This document shows positions 1 through 7,597 of a stretch of 64,000 nucleotides of DNA, in pieces. The notes under the pieces are model-generated. The model saw only the letters and a program-made list of their open reading frames with translations. It made no database searches and was not told where the DNA came from. The DNA is from Yanghanlia sp047501535 (GTDB lineage: Bacteria; Pseudomonadota; Gammaproteobacteria; Burkholderiales; Burkholderiaceae_B). Position 1 is the first letter of the stretch; every line of letters starts with the position of its first letter. The translations under genes were made by a program, and so were the position numbers. The stretch is from the NCBI RefSeq assembly GCF_047501535.1, contig NZ_JAZDRJ010000001.1, positions 248,001 through 312,000 on the forward strand, written 5' to 3'.

Positions 1-43
1 CTGTCTTTATCAAGCTAGAGCGAGTCGGCAATTGGATGAACGA

Positions 44-247
44 ATGGAACAGCGTTTTGTAGAGATAGAACTCAAACTCGTCGGTCTGGAAGACACGGTG
101 CAAAGCCTTAACGAGCAAATTTATGAGCAGGGCCGGCAGTTGGACGAATTGCGCGCGCTCTGCCGTATGCTGGTCAGGCGTCTGGATGACTCAGAACAGC
201 CGGGCGGAGCGCTCGCGCCGGGGGATGAGCGGCCTCCGCATTATTGA
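44..247 (+). CDS. slyX: SlyX family protein
   Basis: A 67-residue acidic, heptad-rich protein predicted to form a short coiled coil. It ends in PPHY, the C-terminal signature of SlyX, which identifies it well. The cellular role of SlyX is not firmly known. The ATG at 44 gives the family-like N-terminus MEQRFVEIELKL. A TTG at 32 in the same frame would add four residues, and the frame is open to the left edge, so the true start is uncertain. It lies 38 bases upstream of an MFS gene on the same strand and may be co-transcribed with it. Confidence 0.85.
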   Translation: MEQRFVEIELKLVGLEDTVQSLNEQIYEQGRQLDELRALCRMLVRRLDDSEQPGGALAPGDERPPHY

Positions 248-285
248 TTATTTTTTGGCGTAGTTCTTCACGAGAGAATAGGGTA

Positions 286-1683
286 ATGGCCCAGAAACAA
301 GGCGGCTGGTCGGAACTGTTGTCAGGCCGTAATGGCTTGCGCTCACTGGCGTTGGCGGGTGGTGTCGCGCTGCATGCGATCAATGTTTATATGGTTACCA
401 CCATTTTGCCGTCGGCCGTCAAGGACATCGGCGGGCTGTCTTATTACGCCTGGAACATGACTTTGTTCGTGGCTGCGTCTATTTTTGGTTCAGCCGTGAC
501 GCCCCGTTTATTGTCCAGTATGGGGCCAAGGCAGGCGCTTCTGGGGGCGATTGCCATTTTCTCGGCGGGCAGTGCGGCGTGCGCGTTGGCACCGTCCATG
601 CCTTGGATGCTAGCGGGGCGCAGTGTGCAGGGTTTGGGCGGCGGGTTGTTACTGGGGCTGAGCTATTCCTGCGTGCGCTTACTGTTTGAAGAGCGCCTGT
701 GGTCGCGCGCCATGGTGCTGGTTTCCAGCATGTGGGGCGTAGCCACCTTGGCCGGCCCGGCTATCGGCGGCATATTTGCCCAGACAGGCTATTGGCGTGG
801 AGCATTCTGGGCCATGCTGCCGTTTGCGGCTGGGTTGGCGGCGTTGGTGGTGTCGCAGATTTCTGTGAAGCAGCGGGGTGGCGATCACTCGGCGCGCGCG
901 CCGTTTGGCAAGATTGCCGTGCTGGTGCTGACCGTCTTGCTGGTTTCAGTGGGCAGTCTGTCGCCCTTCTGGCATTGGAACGTGCTTGCCATTGTGGCAG
1001 GGGTGGCGCTGACCCTTGTCGTCGCCCGTGCTGACAAACATACGCAGCGGCGCCTGCTGCCGGAAGGTTCCTACGAGCGCGGTTCGGCGCTAGCCAGCTT
1101 GTACGCCTGCATCGCCCTACTTAGCATCGGCGTATGTACAGAGATCTATATTCCCTACTTCTTGCAGACGATTCATGAGCAGTCGCCGTTGCGGGCGGGG
1201 TACTGGATGGTTTTGATGTCGGCCGGGTGGACGACAGGCTCATTCATTAGTTCAGGACGCAGAAAACCTTTGGCTGACAGCCTGATGTTCTGGGGCCCCT
1301 GGCTGTCTGCTCTGGGTCTGGCGGCACTAGGGCTGATGATGCCCCAAGGGTCTGGAGGCGGCATCGTCTGGGCCATGATTGCACCGTTGTTTCTGGTGGG
1401 GGTGGGAATCGGTTTTTGCTGGCCGAATATGCTGACCCGCATTTTCAAGGCAGCGCCAAAGGGGCAGGAAAACATCGCTTCCGCAGCCATCACAACCTTA
1501 CAGCTTTATGCGATTGCGCTGGGCTCCAGCTTGGCTGGCTTGGTGGCGAACCTAGGCGGTTTGGCTGACCCAGGTGGCGAGCAGGGTGCGCGGCAGGCAG
1601 CGTACGCCTTGTTCCTGGTATTCGCGCTGGCTCCGGCTGGCGCAGGGTTGATGTCAAAAGGCGGCCGTCGGGCCAATGGTTGA
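286..1683 (+). CDS. MFS efflux transporter
   Basis: A 465-residue, very hydrophobic inner-membrane protein of the major facilitator superfamily. The N-terminal half has the drug:H+ antiporter look: a TTILPSAVKDIGG stretch in the first membrane segment, MGPRQALL as the loop 2-3 motif, and GRSVQGLGGGLLLGLSY. It probably exports small molecules by proton antiport; the substrate cannot be told. The ATG at 286 is preferred over an in-frame TTG at 244 that overlaps slyX, because the extension (residues IIFWRSSSRENRV) is not family-like. A LysR regulator follows on the same strand. Confidence 0.85.
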   Translation: MAQKQGGWSELLSGRNGLRSLALAGGVALHAINVYMVTTILPSAVKDIGGLSYYAWNMTLFVAASIFGSAVTPRLLSSMGPRQALLGAIAIFSAGSAACALAPSMPWMLAGRSVQGLGGGLLLGLSYSCVRLLFEERLWSRAMVLVSSMWGVATLAGPAIGGIFAQTGYWRGAFWAMLPFAAGLAALVVSQISVKQRGGDHSARAPFGKIAVLVLTVLLVSVGSLSPFWHWNVLAIVAGVALTLVVARADKHTQRRLLPEGSYERGSALASLYACIALLSIGVCTEIYIPYFLQTIHEQSPLRAGYWMVLMSAGWTTGSFISSGRRKPLADSLMFWGPWLSALGLAALGLMMPQGSGGGIVWAMIAPLFLVGVGIGFCWPNMLTRIFKAAPKGQENIASAAITTLQLYAIALGSSLAGLVANLGGLADPGGEQGARQAAYALFLVFALAPAGAGLMSKGGRRANG

Positions 1684-1705
1684 TATTTGTAAAAAAGGTT
1701 CCTGT

Positions 1706-1735
1706 TTGTCAGGGTGACGTCGTCTCTGCTATTGT
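1706..1735 (+). promoter_or_regulatory. candidate sigma-70 promoter for the LysR gene
   Basis: TTGTCA (1706-1711), an 18-base spacer and TATTGT (1730-1735) lie 26 bases before the LysR ATG. The match is reasonable but not strong; judged by eye only. Confidence 0.35.
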
Positions 1736-1761
1736 TTAGCGGGCACCTTTGGGCATCTAAC

Positions 1762-2736
1762 ATGGAAATTCGTCAATTCGAGGCTTTTGCTGCAGTACAT
1801 GCTTCTGGCAGTGTGACTGCCGCGGCCCGATTGTTGGACCGCTCGCAACCCGTTGTCAGCCGCCAGATTCAAGATCTTGAGCAGGAACTTGGCTTTACCC
1901 TGTTCACCCGGACCCGGCCACAAGTCACATTGACCGAACAGGGCCGGCAATTCCTCGAAGAAGTGCGCAATGTGCTGACCGGTTTGCAGCAGTTGGAAGA
2001 GCGTTCGCAGGAAATCGCGGCAGGGCGCGTACGCCCTCTACGCATAGCCACGTCCTTATCTCTGAGCAACAGCCTGGTGCCCACTGTGCTGGCGGACATG
2101 TTCGAGCAGGACCCTACCTTCCAGCACAAGCTCTACATGGATGTCATGCCGTCGAGCCATATCGTCCCTGCTTTGCTCAGTGGCGACAGCGATGTGGCCT
2201 TTACCAGCCTGCCTCTCGAACTGGAACGCTGTCAGCTGCATTGGTGTGCACAAGCTCCGTGCCAGGTCGCATTGCCTGCCACGCATCCGTTGGCAGAGCT
2301 GCCGTCCATCAGTGCGGCGCAGTTGGTAAATGACACGCTGATCACCCTGTCGAATGCATCGCGCATGCGCCATCGCATGTCTACGGCTTTGCTACACCCG
2401 GATCGTTCGCGTCAGCAGCGTCGGGTGACCACCAGTTCCACCATGAGCGCCGTTATGATGGTCCGTGCGGGGATGGGGGTTGCCCTGGTGGACCCCTGCC
2501 TGGCTTTGCATATTCAGCCTGAAGGGGTTGTTTACAAGGCATTGGATGCGTACGTACCTTATACCTTTGGCGCAGTGACTCATCGCGGGCGGCCGCTGTC
2601 TGACGAAGCGCTGCGCATTATCAGTGCCGTGCGCGACTACGCATTCAAACATATCCCGCATATCGCTGAAGCCGACGTCTCGGGTGTGCCGGCACTACCC
2701 TATCCCCAAGACCTGATTGTCAGCACCGAGGAATAG
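1762..2736 (+). CDS. LysR family transcriptional regulator
   Basis: A 324-residue LysR-type regulator. The N-terminal winged helix-turn-helix is clear (MEIRQFEAFAAVHASGSVTA, then AARLLDRSQPVVSRQIQDLE), followed by a periplasmic-binding-protein-like effector domain from about residue 90. The ATG at 1762 matches the family N-terminus; a GTG at 1714 in the same frame would add 16 non-family residues. It faces a Bug-type receptor gene convergently across a hairpin. LysR genes often sit beside Bug receptors in Burkholderiales, so it may control solute catabolism, but the effector is unknown. Confidence 0.92.
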   Translation: MEIRQFEAFAAVHASGSVTAAARLLDRSQPVVSRQIQDLEQELGFTLFTRTRPQVTLTEQGRQFLEEVRNVLTGLQQLEERSQEIAAGRVRPLRIATSLSLSNSLVPTVLADMFEQDPTFQHKLYMDVMPSSHIVPALLSGDSDVAFTSLPLELERCQLHWCAQAPCQVALPATHPLAELPSISAAQLVNDTLITLSNASRMRHRMSTALLHPDRSRQQRRVTTSSTMSAVMMVRAGMGVALVDPCLALHIQPEGVVYKALDAYVPYTFGAVTHRGRPLSDEALRIISAVRDYAFKHIPHIAEADVSGVPALPYPQDLIVSTEE

Positions 2737-2775
2737 GTTGCAGCGGCTTGGCCTTCGGCTTGCCAAGCCTGCAAC
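2737..2775. terminator. bidirectional hairpin between LysR and Bug receptor genes
   Basis: Directly after the LysR stop codon lies an inverted repeat: GTTGCAG plus GCTTGGC on the left (2-nt bulge between them), a 9-nt loop, then GCCAAGC plus CTGCAAC. The stem has 14 base pairs and sits exactly between two convergent genes, so it probably ends both transcripts. Confidence 0.7.
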
Positions 2776-2778
2776 GGT

Positions 2779-3768
2779 TTAGCGTGGCTGCAGGTGGGCT
2801 TCGCCAATAGCCTTGTTCCACCTTTTGGTTTCCGAAGCCAGGAAATGCTCCAGTTCTTCAGGTGAGCCGCCCAACGGGGTGGCGCCCGCCTCAAGCAGCC
2901 GTTCACGCAGTTCAGCCGACTCAAGCACCGTATTCAGGGCCGCATTGTATTGATCGATGACTTCCCGGGGCGTGCCGCTGGGCGCCAGCAATGCATACCA
3001 TTTGGTTGCCAGTAAGTCGGGGTAGCCCGCTTCAGCCATGCTGGGGACGTCAGGCAAGGCGGGGCTTCGTTCTTTTGACATGACAGCCAGCGGGCGGATT
3101 TTTTCTGTGCGCACGTAATTGAGTACGCCGGACACCACCTGGAACATGGCCTCGATATCGCCACTGACCAGATTGTTGGTAGCGGGTTCCGCCGCACTAT
3201 AAGGAACATGCACCATATTGGTTCCGGTTGCGCTCATATAGGCTTCGCCAGCCAAATGAAGCGCACTCCCGTTACCCGATGAGCCAAAATGCACCATGCC
3301 CGGGTATTTGTCGATATATTCGGTCAGTTCTTCTACGGAATAGACAGGCAGCTCGTTGTTGACAACCAGTATGTGCGGGATTTCGGCAACCAAGCCGACG
3401 GGAGTAAAGGCTTCCAGAAGTTCGAAGTGTGAAGAGCGTTGCAAGCCGGGTTCAATCACCAGGGTGTCTACGGTGGCGAACAAGAGTGTATGGCCTTCCG
3501 TGCTGGCTTCCAACGCGGAGAACATGCCGGGGAAGCTGGTACTGCTCGTGACATTTTGCAGCACGACCCGGTTGCCCAGTTGTGCCGAAAGTGCTTCAGT
3601 AACCGTGCGGGCGATAATATTGCCCACGCCCGTGCCTGCCTGAGTGGGCACAATAATTTGTATGCTGCGATCGGGGTCGGTTAGCCGCGGTGCCATGGAG
3701 GCGACCGTCGACGATGTCAGGAAGAGGAGCAGCCCGAGCGCGCCGGATGCCAATCGCCGCATATCCAT
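2779..3768 (-). CDS. tripartite tricarboxylate (Bug) solute-binding protein
   Basis: A 329-residue secreted receptor of the TctC/Bug family. A hydrophobic signal sequence (LASGALGLLLFLTSSTVASM) precedes the family start IQIIVPTQAGTGVGNIIAR, where the pyrophosphate-like loop binds the carboxylate ligand. Later motifs such as VHFGSSGNGSALHLAGEAY and HVPYSAAEPATNNLVSGDI are typical. It would capture an organic acid for a TctAB permease, but no tctA or tctB is adjacent. This is normal for the hugely expanded Bug family in Alcaligenaceae. Met3 (start at 3762) is an alternative start. Confidence 0.92.
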   Translation of the reverse strand: MDMRRLASGALGLLLFLTSSTVASMAPRLTDPDRSIQIIVPTQAGTGVGNIIARTVTEALSAQLGNRVVLQNVTSSTSFPGMFSALEASTEGHTLLFATVDTLVIEPGLQRSSHFELLEAFTPVGLVAEIPHILVVNNELPVYSVEELTEYIDKYPGMVHFGSSGNGSALHLAGEAYMSATGTNMVHVPYSAAEPATNNLVSGDIEAMFQVVSGVLNYVRTEKIRPLAVMSKERSPALPDVPSMAEAGYPDLLATKWYALLAPSGTPREVIDQYNAALNTVLESAELRERLLEAGATPLGGSPEELEHFLASETKRWNKAIGEAHLQPR

Positions 3769-3893
3769 GCCAATACGTGTCGTTTACAGTAGGAATGTAT
3801 CATGCTTGCCAGAGAGGTTCGGGGTAAGGGCTGATGGTGCATTTTGCCAGGCCATCGCTCGCCATGCCAGAATTTCAGATTCTTGGAGATAAG

Positions 3894-5255
3894 ATGCAAG
3901 CCCTGTTGCAATTTCCCGCCATTTATTATGTGACGGCAGTCATGGTTCTTAGCTGTCTGGCTATTGTGCTGGCGGCCAAGCTGCGAAGCGCGGGCCGTAG
4001 CTTGCGTGCGCTTGAATACGATGCACAAACCTGGCAGCAGGCTGAATCTGCCGCACAGGAAGAAGCAGAAAACCACAGACGACGCTGCGAATCTCTACAA
4101 GCGGAAAATCACGCAATGCAATTGGAACTCGCTCGCTTAGAAGCCGCGCGGGGTGAGCGGGAACGTGCGTTTCAGCTGATGAAAGAAGAGCTGAACGATT
4201 CCCGTGAACGGCTCAAAACGGAGTTTCAGAATCTGGCCTCCCAGGTTTTGCAAGAAAGAGAACGCCATTTCCACTCATCCAGTCAGGATGCGATGGGAGT
4301 CCTGTTACAACCGTTTCGCGAACAACTGCAAGCCTTTCAGCAACGCGTGAATCAGGTGCACGATGAATCCTTGCGCGGCAATGTTTCTCTGGCGACCGAA
4401 GTGCGGCGGCTTTCTGAAGTGGGTATGCAAATGAGTCGCGAAGCGGAAACTCTGGCCATGGCGCTGAAAGGGGACAAAAAGCTCATGGGCAGTTGGGGGG
4501 AAGTGCAACTTGAGCGCAGCTTGCAGCTGGCGGGTCTGGAGCGTGACGTGCATTACGAGGCGCAGGCGCGTTTCAAGGATGTTCACGGAGATGTTCGCCT
4601 GCCGGATTTTCTCCTTAAGTTGCCCGACGGCAAACATGTGGTGCTCGACAGCAAAGTGTCGCTGGTTGATTACGACCGGGCCCTATCCGCTACGACCGAT
4701 GCCCAGCGCAGCGCTGCTCTGGATGCGCATGCGCGGGCGGTTCGCAACCACATTGACGACTTAGCGCGCAAGGATTACAGCGCGCTGCCCGGCATAGGTA
4801 GCCCCAATTTTGTGTTGATGTTCATGCCGGTGGAAGCTGCCTATATCGAGGCCCTGCGGCATGAGCGTGATTTGTTTGATTACGGCTGCCGGCAGAACGT
4901 GATTCTGGTTTCACACACGACCCTGATGCCGGTGCTGAAGACCGTATCCAACCTCTGGATGCTGGCTCGCAGTAATGCCCAGGCACAGGCTTTGGCAGAT
5001 CGGGCGGGAGAACTTTACAACCAGGTCGCCATGGTGGCGGAACGACTCAAGAAACTGGGTGATTCCTTGGACACGGTCAGCCGCCATTACAATCACACCG
5101 TTACGGCAGTGGCAGGGCAACAGGGACTGTACGGCAAAGTCAGCCGATTTCGGGACGTATCGTTGCGGGCCAACCGCAAGATGCCGGATTTACAACCGCT
5201 GGCAGCTGATATCGATAGCGAGAAGCTCGCTCTCATCACAGATAGCTTAGAATAA
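3894..5255 (+). CDS. rmuC: DNA recombination protein RmuC
   Basis: A 453-residue RmuC family protein: one N-terminal membrane anchor (about residues 8-28, YYVTAVMVLSCLAIVLAAKL), a long coiled coil (about residues 35-160, rich in E, R and Q), then the nuclease-like core with GDKKLMGSWGEVQLERSLQL, DFLLKLPDGKHVVLDSKVSL and FVLMFMPVEAAYIEALR. RmuC limits recombination at inverted repeats and is thought to be a PD-(D/E)XK-type nuclease. The ATG at 3894 follows GGAGATAAG; the frame extends to an ATG at 3834, but the shorter start has the better ribosome site and membrane anchor position. Confidence 0.93.
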   Translation: MQALLQFPAIYYVTAVMVLSCLAIVLAAKLRSAGRSLRALEYDAQTWQQAESAAQEEAENHRRRCESLQAENHAMQLELARLEAARGERERAFQLMKEELNDSRERLKTEFQNLASQVLQERERHFHSSSQDAMGVLLQPFREQLQAFQQRVNQVHDESLRGNVSLATEVRRLSEVGMQMSREAETLAMALKGDKKLMGSWGEVQLERSLQLAGLERDVHYEAQARFKDVHGDVRLPDFLLKLPDGKHVVLDSKVSLVDYDRALSATTDAQRSAALDAHARAVRNHIDDLARKDYSALPGIGSPNFVLMFMPVEAAYIEALRHERDLFDYGCRQNVILVSHTTLMPVLKTVSNLWMLARSNAQAQALADRAGELYNQVAMVAERLKKLGDSLDTVSRHYNHTVTAVAGQQGLYGKVSRFRDVSLRANRKMPDLQPLAADIDSEKLALITDSLE

Positions 5256-5283
5256 ATTTTCCCAACCATTCGGGAGCCGCCTA

Positions 5284-6192
5284 GTGTCCACTTTATCGAG
5301 CCGCGAACCCTCTCACTCGCTTTCACATCCTCAATTTTCCAGGTGGCTGGTCCTGGCGATTGCGGTGGGTGTATCGCTTGTGCTGGGCGGTGGGGTTTAT
5401 GCCGCCATACAAGGGGATATGCCGGCGTTGCTGGGGGCGATTCTTGGTGGCAGCGCAGCGGCGCTGGCCACGGCGGCAGGTACGCTGCCAGTACTTTTTT
5501 CCTGGCAGCCTCCGCAGCGGGTACACGATGCAATGTTGGGTTTTGGTGCGGGCGTCATGCTGGCGGCTTGCGCGTTCTCCCTTATTATTCCGGGCCTTGA
5601 TGCCGCAACACAATTAGGCGCGGGTAAATGGGGCGCCAGCGGAGTCGTCGGGCTGGGCATTCTGGTTGGCGCGGCGGTGCTTTTGCTGGTTGATCGTCTG
5701 CTGCCGCACGAGCATTTCATCAAAGGCGTGGAAGGGAGTCGTTCACGGCTGATCAAGCGAGTCTGGCTCTTCGTGATTGCCATCGCTTTGCATAATGTGC
5801 CGGAAGGGCTGGCGATTGGCGTGTCCTTCGCAGGAAGCGATGTCCATGCGGCGCAGGCTCTGGCTATCGGCATTTCTCTGCAGGACATTCCCGAAGGGCT
5901 GGTGGTGGCGCTGGCCATGCGCTCAGTGGGCTATGGGCGGGCGGTGTCCGTGGGCGTGGCGGTGTTTTCAGGGTTGGTGGAACCTTTAATGGCCATGCTG
6001 GGCGTGCTGGTGGTGGGCGTGTCCGCCGTGCTGCTGCCCTGGGGGCTGGCCGCCGCTGCTGGCGCGATGTTGTTCGTGATCAGTCACGAAATTATTCCAG
6101 AGTCGCACCGACAAGGTCACGAATCGTGGGCAACCGGCGGTCTGATGATAGGTTTTGTCCTGATGATGTTGCTGGATACGGCGCTGGGTTGA
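5284..6192 (+). CDS. ZIP family divalent metal transporter
   Basis: A 302-residue inner-membrane protein of the ZIP (ZupT/GufA-like) family. It shows the two metal-site helices, ALHNVPEGLAIGVSFAGSD and ISLQDIPEGLVVALAMRS, and VISHEIIPESHRQGHES near the end. These H/E residues line the zinc or iron path. The start is GTG at 5284, 28 bases after the rmuC stop. Metal choice cannot be read from sequence. The dedicated zinc locus at the right end of the window (zur, znuCB) is far away, and no Zur box was seen here. Confidence 0.9.
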   Translation: MSTLSSREPSHSLSHPQFSRWLVLAIAVGVSLVLGGGVYAAIQGDMPALLGAILGGSAAALATAAGTLPVLFSWQPPQRVHDAMLGFGAGVMLAACAFSLIIPGLDAATQLGAGKWGASGVVGLGILVGAAVLLLVDRLLPHEHFIKGVEGSRSRLIKRVWLFVIAIALHNVPEGLAIGVSFAGSDVHAAQALAIGISLQDIPEGLVVALAMRSVGYGRAVSVGVAVFSGLVEPLMAMLGVLVVGVSAVLLPWGLAAAAGAMLFVISHEIIPESHRQGHESWATGGLMIGFVLMMLLDTALG

Positions 6193-6393
6193 TCCGTTCC
6201 ATTGCTGTAGTGGCTGAAAAACCTGGGGAAAACGCTGTTTCTACGGGCAAACCCCAAGAAAAAAGCAGCTCGCGAAGGGCCTGCAAGCTGTAGGATATTT
6301 GGGTTCATTACAGTGAGCGCAAATCCATTGATGCGGTTACCCACCGTCAGTGAAGCTCTGGAAATAAAACGGGTTAAGCCTAAGGAGTCAGGT

Positions 6394-7392
6394 ATGCAGA
6401 AGAAGTTCAAGTCTCATTTCGGCAATCGGTTCGCCGTGAGTGCTGGTGTAGCAACGTTATTTGCTGCGATGATGGCACCTGTGCCGGCTGCTGCGCAGCA
6501 GAGCTTCGTGAGCATTGGCACGGGTGGTGTTACGGGCGTTTACTACGCTGCCGGTGGCGCCATCTGCCGCCTCGTCAACAAAGATCGCAAAGATCACGGC
6601 ATTCGCTGTTCGGTCGAATCCACAGGCGGCTCGGTATTCAATGTCAACACCATCAAGGCGGGCGAACTCGACCTGGGCGTCGTCCAGTCCGACGTCGGCT
6701 TCAATGCCTATAACGGCGAAGGCCAGTTCAAGGACGCCGGCAAGTTCGATAAGCTCCGTTCAGTGTTCTCTTTGCACCCAGAACCCTTCACTGTGGTGAC
6801 CCGCAAGGAAGCCAATATCAAGAGCTTCGACGATCTCGGTGGCAAGCGTTTCAACGTTGGCAACCCCGGTTCGGGCACCCGCGCTTCCATGGAACAATTG
6901 CTTTCGGCTCAAGGTCGCGACATGAGTTTCTTCTCGCTGGCCTCGGAATTGCGCCCTGACGAACACGGCAGCGCATTGTGCGACGGCAAGATCGACGGCT
7001 TCTTCTATGGTGTCGGCCACCCCTCTGCCAATATCCAGGACCCTACCACCAGCTGTGGCGCACAACTGGTTTCGCTCACGGGCCCGGTAGTCGACAAACT
7101 GGTTGAAACCTACCCCTATTACGCCAAGGTCACCATTCCGGCAGGGCTGTATCCCAACAACCCGCAAGAAACCGAGTCCTATGGTGTGCTGGCGACATTC
7201 GTCACCTCCGCCGATGTACCCGAAGACACCGTATATACAGTTGTGAAGGCTGTGTTCGAGAATTTCGACGACTTCAAGAGGCTGCATCCGGCGTTCGGCA
7301 TTCTTGAAAAAGAAGATATGGTCAAGAATGGCTTGTCCGCCCCGCTGCATCCGGGCGCTGAAAAATACTTCAAGGAACAAGGTCTGCTCTAA
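6394..7392 (+). CDS. TAXI family TRAP transporter solute-binding protein
   Basis: A 332-residue periplasmic receptor of the TAXI (TRAP-associated extracytoplasmic immunogenic) family. The signal peptide ends at about VPAAAQQ. The mature start SIGTGGVTGVYYAAGGAICR is the family hallmark, followed by ELDLGVVQSDVGFNAYNGEG and NVGNPGSGTRASMEQLL. It feeds the fused TRAP permease gene 205 bases downstream. The ATG at 6394 has AAGGAG nine bases upstream; a GTG at 6313 would give an implausible 27-residue leader. TAXI proteins often bind glutamate or similar carboxylates; the ligand here is unknown. Confidence 0.93.
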   Translation: MQKKFKSHFGNRFAVSAGVATLFAAMMAPVPAAAQQSFVSIGTGGVTGVYYAAGGAICRLVNKDRKDHGIRCSVESTGGSVFNVNTIKAGELDLGVVQSDVGFNAYNGEGQFKDAGKFDKLRSVFSLHPEPFTVVTRKEANIKSFDDLGGKRFNVGNPGSGTRASMEQLLSAQGRDMSFFSLASELRPDEHGSALCDGKIDGFFYGVGHPSANIQDPTTSCGAQLVSLTGPVVDKLVETYPYYAKVTIPAGLYPNNPQETESYGVLATFVTSADVPEDTVYTVVKAVFENFDDFKRLHPAFGILEKEDMVKNGLSAPLHPGAEKYFKEQGLL

Positions 7393-7421
7393 CGAGGGCT
7401 TTCCGGTTTCTTAGATACGCT

Positions 7422-7459
7422 GGCATGCCACAAGACACAGTCGGTGGCATGCCGTTTTT
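7422..7459 (+). terminator. terminator between TAXI receptor and TRAP permease
   Basis: A perfect 10-bp stem (GGCATGCCAC, 12-nt loop, GTGGCATGCC) is followed by GTTTTT. Its position inside the transport operon suggests partial termination, leaving the receptor more highly expressed than the permease. Confidence 0.75.
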
Positions 7460-7597
7460 GTTCAGCCCTTGTCATATTCAAGTGGCTTGAGCCGGTACCA
7501 AAAGTGCCGCTTTTTGTTTTATCCGATGTATCACCCTCGTCGTTGATGAACCTCCTGTCGAGGGCACATTGGTTCGCTTCTCTCTTGGGGAATACGC

